Source: Dehalococcoidales bacterium (GTDB taxonomy: Bacteria > Chloroflexota > Dehalococcoidia > Dehalococcoidales > UBA2162). From it: a stretch of 11,167 bases of DNA. A model generated the notes under the pieces. That model saw only the letters and a list, made by a program, of their open reading frames with translations, did not search any database and had not been told where the DNA came from. Both the position numbers and the translations under genes were made by a program. Of the stretch, positions 1-7,516 are shown piece after piece (positions within the stretch are counted from its first letter, which is position 1; each line of letters opens with the position of its first letter). The stretch is from assembly GCA_020343555.1 (NCBI GenBank), contig CP070800.1, positions 429,058 through 440,224 of the forward strand, in the 5' to 3' direction.

Positions 1-1
1 T

Positions 2-130
2 CAATCCAGGCAGGAACTAAGGAAAGAAAAGCAGTATGACAAGGCCGACCTGATACGGAACAGGCTGGATGAAGCCGGGATACTGCTTGAAGACTCACCC
101 CAGGGGACTACCTGGAAGCTGAAGAGGTAA
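2..130 (+). CDS. cysS: Cysteinyl-tRNA synthetase, C-terminal fragment (5' end outside window)
   Basis: Only the last 42 codons are present, ending at TAA 128-130. They read as the end of the C-terminal helical (DALR-type) region of class I cysteinyl-tRNA synthetase. Visible are the run R-x-E-L-R-K-E-K, then [20 protein letters not shown], then a P-Q-G-T-T-W-K ending, which is the typical 'ADxIR..L...GI.LEDTPxGTxWK' tail of CysS. The enzyme charges tRNA-Cys in the cytoplasm. The catalytic Rossmann domain with HIGH and KMSKS, and the zinc-binding cysteines, lie outside the window. The fragment converges with the methyltransferase gene that starts at 1078. The tail is short, but its pattern is distinctive and the assignment is fairly secure. 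Confidence 0.87.
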   Translation, partial: QSRQELRKEKQYDKADLIRNRLDEAGILLEDSPQGTTWKLKR

Positions 131-139
131 TCTTAGTTT

Positions 140-264
140 GTCACCTCCTCAAAGGCGGGGATCCAGTAGTTACTGGTACGAAGAATTCTACTTTAAAATA
201 TAATTATTGACTTAATCGAACATTTCCTGGATCCCGGATCAAGTCTGGGATGGTGATATGTGAC
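140..264. repeat. Degenerate composite inverted-repeat (MITE-like) intergenic element
   Basis: The left arm is 140-166 (gtcacctcctcaaaggcggg then gatccag). The right arm, 227-264, read on the opposite strand also begins GTCAC and ends in GGGATCCAG, so the inner ends match 9 of 10 bases. The right arm also folds on itself: tcccgga 232-238 pairs with tctggga 244-250 across a short loop, with one G:T wobble. Between the arms are about 60 A/T-rich bases. Both arms resemble the dispersed intergenic palindromes of the form GTCATTCCCGCGAAGGCGGGAATCCAG and GTCATCCCGGACTTGATCCGGGATCCAG that I know from several bacterial genomes. Here the two flavours form opposite ends of one unit. No other copy was seen in this window. 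It lies between convergent genes and may also terminate transcription. Confidence 0.55.
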
Positions 265-274
265 GATCGTTTAA

Positions 275-1078
275 TTACTCAGGTTTCTGAATCCAGTACC
301 GGTAGACATCACCACCCAGTTTCGATGTATAGTGCAGGTACTGAAAACCGAGTTCAAGCACTTCTTTTTTAGGTCCTTCCGGTCGTATTTTATCGTCTTC
401 TCCGGGACAGTCGATGATATAACCTCCCGGTTTTGTCACGCGCATCATCTCACGCAGTTCGACTGCATAATCCTCACCGAAAGTATGTCCGGACATGACG
501 ATATCGAAAAATTCATCCTGGAAGGGAATATCCATCATTTTCCCGTCCATGATGTAAATATTATCTACTTCTAACCGGGATTTCTTCTTTCTCATGTGTT
601 CACGGAGTCTGTCGACCGGTTCGCTGGCATAAACTGCTCTCGCGACTGTCGCTGCTGCGAACGCCAGTCTGCCGGTACCGCTGCCGATGTCGAGAGCGAT
701 TTTATCCGAAAAATCGGTCATTTCAAACAACCGTTCGTTGTCCCATGCAGTGATATAGTCCAGTCCGTCCATAATCTCCGGGTATACATAAACCACGGTA
801 GTATCCATTTCTTCGAGAACCCAGATTTCTGCTTGGCGGATTTCATCAGGAGTCAGATTATTTGGAACACTTTTTACCAGAGAATCAAAATATTCCTTGT
901 GTTCTGGACATTTAGCATTCAAATACCAGTGCACGACAGGATTCCCGGATAAGGCGATTGAAAAATTATGGGTAAAATCCGGGTATTGTTTCTTTGGAAG
1001 GTTATTTATTATCCAGGTATCGAATAGTAGAAAAGTGTTGAATGAAAAGTCCTCTCCATTTATCCAGCCGTATGACAT
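275..1078 (-). CDS. Class I SAM-dependent methyltransferase with an uncharacterised N-terminal domain
   Basis: The product has 267 residues. The Rossmann methyltransferase fold occupies about residues 122-225. Motif I is DIGSGTG at 130-136, which binds the SAM methionine portion. An acidic residue in A-S-E-P (E153) probably contacts the ribose. D178-G179 lies in the adenine-binding stretch, F-D-I-V-M-S-G-H at 191-198 is the motif IV region, and V-T-K-P-G-G at 214-219 is the post-motif turn. This is the Methyltransf_11/25 type and the substrate cannot be told. Residues 1-120 match nothing I recognise. They are rich in W, F and Y and look helical, so they may form a substrate-binding cap. The ATG at 1078 follows gagga with a 7-base spacing. 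An extended -10 promoter lies about 50 bases upstream, so the gene can be transcribed independently of uvrC, which lies 98 bases upstream on the same strand. Confidence 0.8.
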   Translation of the reverse strand: MSYGWINGEDFSFNTFLLFDTWIINNLPKKQYPDFTHNFSIALSGNPVVHWYLNAKCPEHKEYFDSLVKSVPNNLTPDEIRQAEIWVLEEMDTTVVYVYPEIMDGLDYITAWDNERLFEMTDFSDKIALDIGSGTGRLAFAAATVARAVYASEPVDRLREHMRKKKSRLEVDNIYIMDGKMMDIPFQDEFFDIVMSGHTFGEDYAVELREMMRVTKPGGYIIDCPGEDDKIRPEGPKKEVLELGFQYLHYTSKLGGDVYRYWIQKPE

Positions 1079-1128
1079 GAAATATCCTCACTAATGTTGG
1101 TTATTAGAATTAAAGGGATTCGGTGGTT

Positions 1129-1137
1129 ATTATACCA
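1129..1137 (-). promoter_or_regulatory. Extended -10 promoter of the methyltransferase gene
   Basis: Read on the - strand, the sequence is TGG-TATAAT: a perfect -10 hexamer preceded by the TG-N extended -10 motif. No good -35 hexamer sits 16-18 bases upstream, which fits an extended -10 promoter that does not need one. The predicted start near 1122 would give a leader of about 45 bases before the ATG at 1078. This is a pattern call only. Confidence 0.5.
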
Positions 1138-1176
1138 TGTCGAGTGAGAGGAAATTGTACGGAATACCTTAGTTTA

Positions 1177-3015
1177 TTACAGTAATTCTTTGATCTGCTG
1201 AGCAAGGAGTTGGGTAATTCCCGGGACTACGGTCAGCTCTTCGACGCTGGCTTCACGGATTGCCCGTACTGAGCCGAAGTGTCTCATCAGGGCACGTTTT
1301 CGTTTCGGCCCGATACCGGTAATATTGTCCAGCGCAGATTTGACGGTCTGTTTATTTCGAAGGTTTTTGTGGTAGGTAATGGCGAAGCGGTGGGCTTCAT
1401 CACGTAATCGTTGCAGCATCTGGAGACCGTATGAGTCAGGCTGTAGCACAACCGGTTTTGTTTTTCCTGGCAGGAATATCTCTTCATTCTGCTTGGCGAT
1501 GCTGGCCAATGGTATGAATTCTGCCCCGGTTTCCTTCATTACTTCAAGTACAGCGTTAAGCTGGCCTTTTCCACCGTCGATCAGCATAAGATCGGGTATC
1601 TTATCCCAGTTTTTATCAGGTTTGGAATCTCCATTGTTTTTAAACCTCTTCAGGCGTCGCCTGAGTACTTCTCTGAGCATGGCATAGTCATCCGCCCCAG
1701 GTACTGTCTGTATCCTGAACCGACGGTAATCCGATGATTTCGGTTTACCGTCTTCGAAGACAACCATACTGCCGACAGCCGCCTTTCCCTGTATATTGGA
1801 TATGTCATAGCATTCCATCCTCACCGGTTTCTTCGGCAGACTGAGTTCTTTTTTGATCTCAGATAACCCTTTGTTAATATCAGTAGAAGTAATCTGTCGC
1901 TTAAGCTTCATCTGCACCAGGCCCTGGTTGGCGTTCCGGGCAACTATATCTACAAGTTGTTTTTTATTACCCCGGGAGGGAACCTGGATTCTTACACTGC
2001 TGCCCCGTTTACCCTGGAGCCATTCTTCGATAATTTCTTTATCTTCAACCTTGTGTTGAAGGAGAAGAAGCGGTGGTATGTATGACGCCGATCCGTAGAA
2101 CTGCTTGATAAAGCCGGTCATTATCTGCTCAGGTTCCTCAGAATCGACGCCCTGGAGTGTAAAACTTTCCCTGCCTATCAGCTTGCTGCCGCGTATGAAA
2201 AAGACCTGGACGAAAGCACGGTCGCGTTCAGTGACAAATGCTATGACATCCTGTTCTCCTTTTACTTTGGCAGCCAGTGACTGGTTTTCGATAATCCGGT
2301 TTATCGACTGTACCTGGTCTCTAAACGACCCGGCCGTTTCGAAATCAAGCGCTTCGGAAGCTTTTCTCATCCTGGATTCCAGCCTGCGAACAACCTGCTC
2401 CTGTTTTCCTTCAAGGAAGAGTATTACCTGTTTGATGATTTCCATATACTCCTGCCTGGTTATGGCGCCGACACAGGGACCGGGACACAGGTGTATGTGG
2501 TAATTCAGGCATGGTCTTTGTCTCGTACCGTTTATTGGTTTGGTGCAGGATCGGAGAGGGAAGATGCTTCTCAACACCTTTATTGTCTGACGGAGAGATT
2601 TCGCGCTTGAGAACGGACCGAAATACCTTCCGCCGTCTTCCTGGACTTGGCGTGTAAGAAATACCCGGGGCCATTCTTCGTTAAGAGAAATTTTCAGGTA
2701 AGGGTAAGACTTGCCGTCTTTAAGCCTGATGTTATAGAACGGCTGATGTCTCTGGATAAAGTTATACTCAAGGATTAATGCTTCTTCTTCGGTGTTGGTT
2801 ACATAGAATTCCAGGTCGGCGACGTTTCTCACCAGCCGTCGTGTCTTCGGCGTGTGTTGAGCCTGGTTATAAAAGTATGACTTGACCCGGTTTTCCAGGC
2901 TTGCTGCTTTCCCGACGTAGATGATTTTCCCGGAGGGATCCTTGAATATATAGATACCCGGGCTCTGGGGTAACTGTTGAAGTTGTTCTCTGACAAGATC
3001 AGTCGCAGTATTCAT
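1177..3015 (-). CDS. uvrC: UvrABC excinuclease subunit C
   Basis: UvrC makes the dual incisions of nucleotide excision repair after UvrA/UvrB recognise a DNA lesion. The product has 612 residues, the normal length. The N-terminal GIY-YIG nuclease (3' incision) shows G-I-Y at 20-22 and Y-V-G at 33-35, with R43 and E82 in the expected places. Cysteines 157, 169, 177 and 181 have the spacing of the reported [4Fe-4S] ligands of E. coli UvrC. A UVR (UvrB-binding) motif spans about 202-237. The RNase H-like second nuclease (5' incision) carries D403 in Y-D-I-S-N-I-Q-G, the D-D-Y motif near 442, D480 in L-I-D-G-G-K-G-Q and H542. A helix-hairpin-helix pair closes the protein (about 564-612). The ATG at 3015 is preceded directly by an in-frame GTG at 3018; only a weak agag motif precedes them, so either start is possible. 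It is probably the last gene of the pyrG-led transcript. Confidence 0.97.
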   Translation of the reverse strand: MNTATDLVREQLQQLPQSPGIYIFKDPSGKIIYVGKAASLENRVKSYFYNQAQHTPKTRRLVRNVADLEFYVTNTEEEALILEYNFIQRHQPFYNIRLKDGKSYPYLKISLNEEWPRVFLTRQVQEDGGRYFGPFSSAKSLRQTIKVLRSIFPLRSCTKPINGTRQRPCLNYHIHLCPGPCVGAITRQEYMEIIKQVILFLEGKQEQVVRRLESRMRKASEALDFETAGSFRDQVQSINRIIENQSLAAKVKGEQDVIAFVTERDRAFVQVFFIRGSKLIGRESFTLQGVDSEEPEQIMTGFIKQFYGSASYIPPLLLLQHKVEDKEIIEEWLQGKRGSSVRIQVPSRGNKKQLVDIVARNANQGLVQMKLKRQITSTDINKGLSEIKKELSLPKKPVRMECYDISNIQGKAAVGSMVVFEDGKPKSSDYRRFRIQTVPGADDYAMLREVLRRRLKRFKNNGDSKPDKNWDKIPDLMLIDGGKGQLNAVLEVMKETGAEFIPLASIAKQNEEIFLPGKTKPVVLQPDSYGLQMLQRLRDEAHRFAITYHKNLRNKQTVKSALDNITGIGPKRKRALMRHFGSVRAIREASVEELTVVPGITQLLAQQIKELL

Positions 3016-3093
3016 CACACTCTAGAGACATTGTATACCTTATCGTCAATGCGGCACAAAATAAGAGACATAACCAGCTTCAATTTGGAGGGT

Positions 3094-3708
3094 TTAATAC
3101 ATTTCTCTACAGACATAAACCACATTCCTATTGCCGTATAGATCATCTTCATGTAGATACGTTATCCGAGCCGGGGCTGCCCGAAAATTACCATAGTCCA
3201 TATTCTCTACCGGCACTTTAAACCACGCCATGATAATAAAGGTCAGGGCATTACCGTGAGAAACGATTACAAGATTCTCATCGTTTTTCGCGATAATTTC
3301 ATCCAGACATTCACTAATCCTTGTTCCGACATCCTTCCGGGTTTCTGCATTCTTAAATATCCGGTGATTAAGCCTGTCACCATCTAAAGGTCGAAGAAGG
3401 ATATTTTCGGTACGCCACTCCCCGGGTTTCCCTTCGGCATCGCCGAAACTCATTTCCCTGAGTCGCTTATCCCGAATAACACTGCTTTTAAACGGCCGCG
3501 CGATTATTTCAGCTGTTTCAACAGCCCGTTTCAGGTCGGATGAATATATTGGTATGCCGGGTATTCCTATCTCAGCGGTGAGGAATTCTGCTAATTTTTC
3601 AGCCTGATTTATACCCTTTTCGGTGAGAGAAGTATCATACCAGCCGCCGGTAAGGTCCTGGATATGGTGGAGTGACTGGGCATGGGTTACTACATAGACG
3701 TTCTGCAT
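3094..3708 (-). CDS. Histidine phosphatase / phosphoglycerate-mutase-like protein with an atypical T-H-A motif
   Basis: The product has 204 residues and belongs to the histidine phosphatase superfamily, whose members transfer or remove phosphate through a phosphohistidine. The motifs are in family order: the catalytic-His strand Y-V-V-T-H-A (H9), L-T-E-K-G-x-x-Q-A (28-36), Y-S-S-D-L-K-R-A-x-x-T-A (R61), R-L-R-E-M-S-F-G (E85, the likely acid) and V-S-H-G-N-A (H151). The usual R-H-G around the first histidine is T-H-A, so one phosphate-binding arginine is absent. The following H-H-x5-G-G-W-x-D-T-x-L-T stretch looks like a recognisable subgroup rather than decay. I therefore avoid calling it a glycolytic mutase; phosphatase is more likely. 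I chose the ATG at 3708 because it puts the catalytic strand at residues 4-10. An in-frame TTG at 3732 would add eight residues. Neither start has a clear ribosome-binding site. It lies 87 bases downstream of rho with no terminator seen. Confidence 0.85.
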   Translation of the reverse strand: MQNVYVVTHAQSLHHIQDLTGGWYDTSLTEKGINQAEKLAEFLTAEIGIPGIPIYSSDLKRAVETAEIIARPFKSSVIRDKRLREMSFGDAEGKPGEWRTENILLRPLDGDRLNHRIFKNAETRKDVGTRISECLDEIIAKNDENLVIVSHGNALTFIIMAWFKVPVENMDYGNFRAAPARITYLHEDDLYGNRNVVYVCREMY

Positions 3709-3795
3709 TTGGAAACCGATTTGTTTCTTCAATGGGAATGGATCACGTGAGGTTCATTGTAGTCCATACGGCAAATTGGAAAAATATGCCTGGAT

Positions 3796-5079
3796 CTAAG
3801 CATTATTTCCCAAAGTGGACAGGAATTCGGCGTTGTTCTTGGTCTTCTTCATCCGTTCGAGCACTCGTTCCATTGCTTCAGCATAGTTCGGTAAGTCGGA
3901 CGTAATCATGGAGACCATTCGCCTCAGCAGCCAGGATTTCTGGAGAGTTGGACCGTCCAGAAGAAGTTCTTCACGCCTGGTTCCGCTGCGTTCTATGTCT
4001 ATTGCCGGATATATCCTGCGGTCAGCCAGTCGCCTGTCAAGATGCAGTTCCATGTTACCGGTGCCCTTGAATTCCTCGTAAATAAGATCGTCCATACGGC
4101 TGCCGGTATCTATCAGACAAGTGGCGATGATGGTCAGGCTGCCGCCTTCTTCCGTGTTTCGGGCAGCGCCGAAGAAATGCTTGGCCGGATAGAGTGCTCC
4201 GGGATCGATACCGCCAGAAAGAGTACGTCCGCTTGAAGGCATGGCAAGATTATATGAACGGGTAAGTCGTGTGATACCGTCGAGGAGCATGAATACATCC
4301 TTACCACTTTCCACCATTCGTTTCGCCCTGTTCAGTGCCAGTCCGGCTACGCGTGTATGATCTTCAACGGGCTCATCGAATGTAGCAGCGATAACCTCTC
4401 CTCCGACAGAACGTTTCATATCGGTGACTTCCTCGGGACGTTCGCCGATTAGGCAGACCATCAGGTGCAGGTCGTTGTAATTCGACATGGCAGCGTTTGC
4501 TACTGATTTTAGTAAAGTCGTCTTTCCTGATTTAGGCGGAGAAACAATAAGACCGCGCTGACCTCTGCCTATAGGGGCAACCAGGTTTATTAAACGTGAG
4601 GCGATATCATTGTCAGCTCCTTCAAGGTTGATCTGCTTATCCGGGAATGTCGGTACAAGTGAACCGAAGTGAGGGCGGCTCTTAGCAAGTTCGGGATTAA
4701 TGTCGTTGACCGCTTCGATACGCAGCAGGCTGAAATATTTCTCACCTGCCCGGGCAGGTCTGCCCTGGCCGACTACCATGTCGCCGTCACGAAGACCGAA
4801 CCGGCGTATCTGTGACTGGGATACATAGATATCCGTAGAACTTGGCAGAAGGGAGTCGTTCCTGAGGAATCCGTATCCGTCACTCATTATCTCAAGGATA
4901 CCGCCGCAGAAGGTATTTCCTTCCTGTTCGGTATATGCCTGGAGCAGGCGTATTATCAGGTCCTGCTTCTTCAGGCCGGTATAATTCGATATTCCCATTT
5001 CCTTGGCGACATCTATCAGCTCTTCTCTTGTTTTATTTTCAAGCTGGCTGATATCCATTTTAAGTATCTCGTTGTCCAT
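3796..5079 (-). CDS. rho: Transcription termination factor Rho
   Basis: Rho is the hexameric RNA-dependent ATPase/helicase that ends untranslated transcripts. The 427 residues are close to E. coli's 419. The Rho_N helical domain covers about 8-50. The cold-shock-like primary RNA-binding domain covers about 57-125, with the RNP1-like G-Y-G-F-L-R-N at 68-74. The RecA-type motor follows: Walker A P-P-K-S-G-K-T-T (181-188), [10 protein letters not shown] (210-219), Walker B ending in D267, Q-loop L-S-G-G-I-D-P-G (287-294), R-loop G-T-G-N-M-E-L (339-345) and arginine-finger region S-G-T-R-R-E-E-L (365-372). The motor aligns to E. coli with a constant offset of two. At the E. coli Ser266 position the residue is Gly268. 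The ATG at 5079 follows aaggaag with about 9 bases of spacing. An internal Met8 is a less likely start. Confidence 0.97.
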   Translation of the reverse strand: MDNEILKMDISQLENKTREELIDVAKEMGISNYTGLKKQDLIIRLLQAYTEQEGNTFCGGILEIMSDGYGFLRNDSLLPSSTDIYVSQSQIRRFGLRDGDMVVGQGRPARAGEKYFSLLRIEAVNDINPELAKSRPHFGSLVPTFPDKQINLEGADNDIASRLINLVAPIGRGQRGLIVSPPKSGKTTLLKSVANAAMSNYNDLHLMVCLIGERPEEVTDMKRSVGGEVIAATFDEPVEDHTRVAGLALNRAKRMVESGKDVFMLLDGITRLTRSYNLAMPSSGRTLSGGIDPGALYPAKHFFGAARNTEEGGSLTIIATCLIDTGSRMDDLIYEEFKGTGNMELHLDRRLADRRIYPAIDIERSGTRREELLLDGPTLQKSWLLRRMVSMITSDLPNYAEAMERVLERMKKTKNNAEFLSTLGNNA

Positions 5080-5118
5080 GTTTATTTGCTTCCTTAAATC
5101 GTTAATATAACGATATTA

Positions 5119-5769
5119 TCACTTGGGGGTGTTTTTCCAGTCTTCCAGGAAACGGCTGATACCGGTATCGGTCATAGGATGCTGGATCATTTTTATCAGC
5201 ACGTCGTAGGGAATAGTGGCGATGTGGGCGCCGGCGCCGGCGGCACGCAGGCAATGTTCAGGGTGCCTGATACTGGCGGCGATTACCTCAGTGTTAATAT
5301 CGGGATAGTTTTCGTATATGTAAAGGATCTCTTCAACAAGCTGCATGCCATCCTGTCCTATATCATCAAGCCTGCCAACGAATGGACTGATATAGGCGGC
5401 TCCTGAAAGAGCGGCCAGAAGTGCCTGGTTTGCCGAGAAACAAAGCGTCATATTTACCTTGATATTCTCTTTTGCTAGAATCGATGTTACTTCAAGTCCG
5501 TCAGCATTGACAGGTATCTTGATAACGATATTTGGAGCCCAGGCTGCCATTTCACGGGCCTGTTTCAACATCGACTCCACTCCCTCTACGACCACCTCGG
5601 TTGAGATCGGTCCGGGAATTATGGATGCTATCTCTTTAATCGTAGCTTCGTAGTCGGTGGCCCCAGCCCTTGCCATCAGGGTAGGGTTGGTTGTTACACC
5701 ACTTATGACACCTAGTCTAGACGCTTGTCTGACCTCTTCTATTTTGGCAGTGTCCAGAAAAATGCGCAT
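5119..5769 (-). CDS. tal: Small-type transaldolase (TalC/MipB-like subfamily)
   Basis: The product has 216 residues. It is a class I aldolase TIM barrel of the short transaldolase / fructose-6-phosphate aldolase subfamily, acting in the non-oxidative pentose phosphate pathway. The start M-R-I-F-L-D-T-A, the G-V-T-T-N-P-T-L loop (24-31) and the Schiff-base lysine K84 in I-V-I-K-I-P are all present. Two residues separate the activities: E58 (Gln59 in E. coli FSA) and F130 in S-P-F-V-G-R (Tyr131 in FSA). Both are the transaldolase type, so I favour sedoheptulose-7-phosphate:glyceraldehyde-3-phosphate transaldolase. The ATG at 5769 has gggaga 7 bases upstream. An in-frame ATG at 5796 overlaps the pyrG stop (ATGACTAA) and would add nine non-family residues. 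The gap to pyrG is 19 bases, suggesting a shared transcript. Confidence 0.93.
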   Translation of the reverse strand: MRIFLDTAKIEEVRQASRLGVISGVTTNPTLMARAGATDYEATIKEIASIIPGPISTEVVVEGVESMLKQAREMAAWAPNIVIKIPVNADGLEVTSILAKENIKVNMTLCFSANQALLAALSGAAYISPFVGRLDDIGQDGMQLVEEILYIYENYPDINTEVIAASIRHPEHCLRAAGAGAHIATIPYDVLIKMIQHPMTDTGISRFLEDWKNTPK

Positions 5770-5788
5770 TGTAATCTCTCCCGAAAGC

Positions 5789-7426
5789 TTAGTCATCGGA
5801 TGCGAATGGTAGAGGTGGCTGATCGCCTTCTCTCAATATATCCTTGGCTGAGCCGACGAAGTCACGGAACAACGGGTGGGGACGGCTTGGTCGGGAGCCG
5901 AATTCCGGATGAAACTGGCATGCTACCATCCAGGGGTGGTTGGAGATTTCACAAATTTCCACAAGGGTACCGTCAGGAGATAATCCGCTACAAACCAGAC
6001 CTGCTTCCTGAAGGCAGTCGCGGTATTTATTATTGAACTCGTACCGATGGCGGTGACGCTCCTGTATCAGTGACTCGCTATATGCTTTCGAACTCAAGGT
6101 ATTTTCCTGAAGCTGGCATGGATAATTACCTAGTCGCATGGTTGCGCCCAAATTTTCAAGATCCTGGTTTGGCAGAAGATCTATCACCGGGTTCCGGGTG
6201 TCAGGATCAAATTCGGTAGAATTCGCGTCTTCGGTATTTAGCACATGTCGTGTAAATTCAATAACCATAACCTGCATTCCCAGGCAGAGTCCCAGGTAAG
6301 GAATATTGTTCTCACGAGCGTACCTTGCTGCAGTAACCATGCCTTCGATTCCTCTTACTCCGAATCCGCCGGGTATGATTATTCCCTGGGCATTACGAAG
6401 CTGGACCTCACACTCTCCTTCTTCAAGCATCTCTGACGGAACCCAGTTAAACTCGATACTCCTGTCATGGAACAACGCTGCGTGGTAGAGCGCTTCGCGG
6501 ACCGAATAATAAGCATCTTCCAGCTCGACATACTTTCCGACCAGCGCTATGTTTACCGGCTCTTTTGGTTCTTTCAAAGATTCAACCAGGTTGTTCCATT
6601 GAGTCAGATCACAACTGTTAGTATTTAATTGCATTTTTTCTACGATAAGCTGTCCCATTCCTTCTTCTTCAAGAGCAAGGGGTACTTCGTAGATACTCGG
6701 TATGGTGGGCATCGGGATTACTGCTTCTTTTTCCACGTCACAAAATAGGGAAATCTTATCTCTGATTCCTTCGGCTATCGGCAGGTCACTGCGGCATATA
6801 ATGATATCGGGCTGAATACCGATCCGGCGTAATTCATTAACACTATGCTGGGTGGGCTTTGTCTTTAATTCCTTGGTGGTTGCGAGGTAGGGAAGAAGTG
6901 TAACGTGGATATAGAGAACGTTTTCTCTTCCAACATCATTTCGCATCTGTCGGATTGCCTCAAGAAATGGCTGCCCTTCGATATCGCCTACCGTGCCGCC
7001 GACTTCTATTATCAGCACTTCGGCTTTGGATTTCTCCGCCAGTTTTTCGAATCTAGCCTTGATTTCATTGGTAACGTGCGGTACAACCTGTATCGTTCCA
7101 CCAAGGAAATCTCCTCGCCTTTCCTTAGCGATTACTGTACTGTATATTTGTCCGGATGTAACATTCGATTCACTGGAAAGGTTAATATCTACGAACCGCT
7201 CATAGTTACCCAGGTCGAGGTCAGTTTCTGCTCCGTCCTGTGTAACGAATACCTCTCCATGCTGGTAAGGTGACATTGTCCCCGGATCTACATTCAGGTA
7301 AGGATCCAGCTTCTGAAGAGATACGGATAGGTTCCGACACTTAAGAATGGTACCAATCGATGCTACTGTGATACCTTTTCCTACGGAACTTACGACACCA
7401 CCCGTTACAAATATATATTTTGACAT
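5789..7426 (-). CDS. pyrG: CTP synthase (glutamine-hydrolysing)
   Basis: PyrG makes CTP from UTP, ATP and glutamine, the last step of pyrimidine nucleotide synthesis. The 545 residues are the normal length. The amidoligase domain (about 1-270) has the P-loop V-T-G-G-V-V-S-S-V-G-K-G (7-18), D-L-D-L-G-N-Y-E-R-F (69-78) and E-V-G-G-T-V-G-D (141-148), which include the magnesium and nucleotide ligands. The class I glutaminase domain (about 290-530) has the oxyanion stretch G-G-F-G-V-R-G (353-359), nucleophile C381 in G-L-C-L-G-M-Q, and H506/E508 in F-H-P-E-F, completing the Cys-His-Glu triad. R-H-R-H-R-Y-E-F (457-464) is also typical. The ATG is certain from homology, although ttttcct, not a Shine-Dalgarno sequence, precedes it. 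A consensus-like promoter lies about 90 bases upstream, making pyrG the likely first gene of the block. Confidence 0.98.
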   Translation of the reverse strand: MSKYIFVTGGVVSSVGKGITVASIGTILKCRNLSVSLQKLDPYLNVDPGTMSPYQHGEVFVTQDGAETDLDLGNYERFVDINLSSESNVTSGQIYSTVIAKERRGDFLGGTIQVVPHVTNEIKARFEKLAEKSKAEVLIIEVGGTVGDIEGQPFLEAIRQMRNDVGRENVLYIHVTLLPYLATTKELKTKPTQHSVNELRRIGIQPDIIICRSDLPIAEGIRDKISLFCDVEKEAVIPMPTIPSIYEVPLALEEEGMGQLIVEKMQLNTNSCDLTQWNNLVESLKEPKEPVNIALVGKYVELEDAYYSVREALYHAALFHDRSIEFNWVPSEMLEEGECEVQLRNAQGIIIPGGFGVRGIEGMVTAARYARENNIPYLGLCLGMQVMVIEFTRHVLNTEDANSTEFDPDTRNPVIDLLPNQDLENLGATMRLGNYPCQLQENTLSSKAYSESLIQERHRHRYEFNNKYRDCLQEAGLVCSGLSPDGTLVEICEISNHPWMVACQFHPEFGSRPSRPHPLFRDFVGSAKDILREGDQPPLPFASDD

Positions 7427-7516
7427 ACAGGAAAACCAAGCAAAATATCTAAACGGTGTATGAAAGACAACATAAATTTGGGACTTTGAAGAGAAAACAT
7501 GTTCGGGGTTTCTTTT

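Noticed and set aside
332..1094. Open frames on the + strand opposite the methyltransferase
   Set aside because: They are mirror frames of a gene with clear SAM-binding motifs. None has a recognisable domain.
3709..3732. TTG start giving a 212-residue phosphatase
   Set aside because: It has no ribosome-binding site, and the downstream ATG places the catalytic strand at the usual N-terminal position. It is not fully excluded.
5770..5796. Upstream ATG giving a 225-residue transaldolase overlapping the pyrG stop
   Set aside because: The added residues are not family-like, and a good gggaga ribosome-binding site inside them points to the ATG at 5769.
7491..7505. Sequence CGAACATGTTTTC (on the - strand) resembling a Gram-positive LexA box
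   Set aside because: It misses consensus positions on the right half and lies downstream of the predicted start. An 8-bp palindrome in an A/T-rich leader is expected by chance, although uvrC lies far downstream in the same block.
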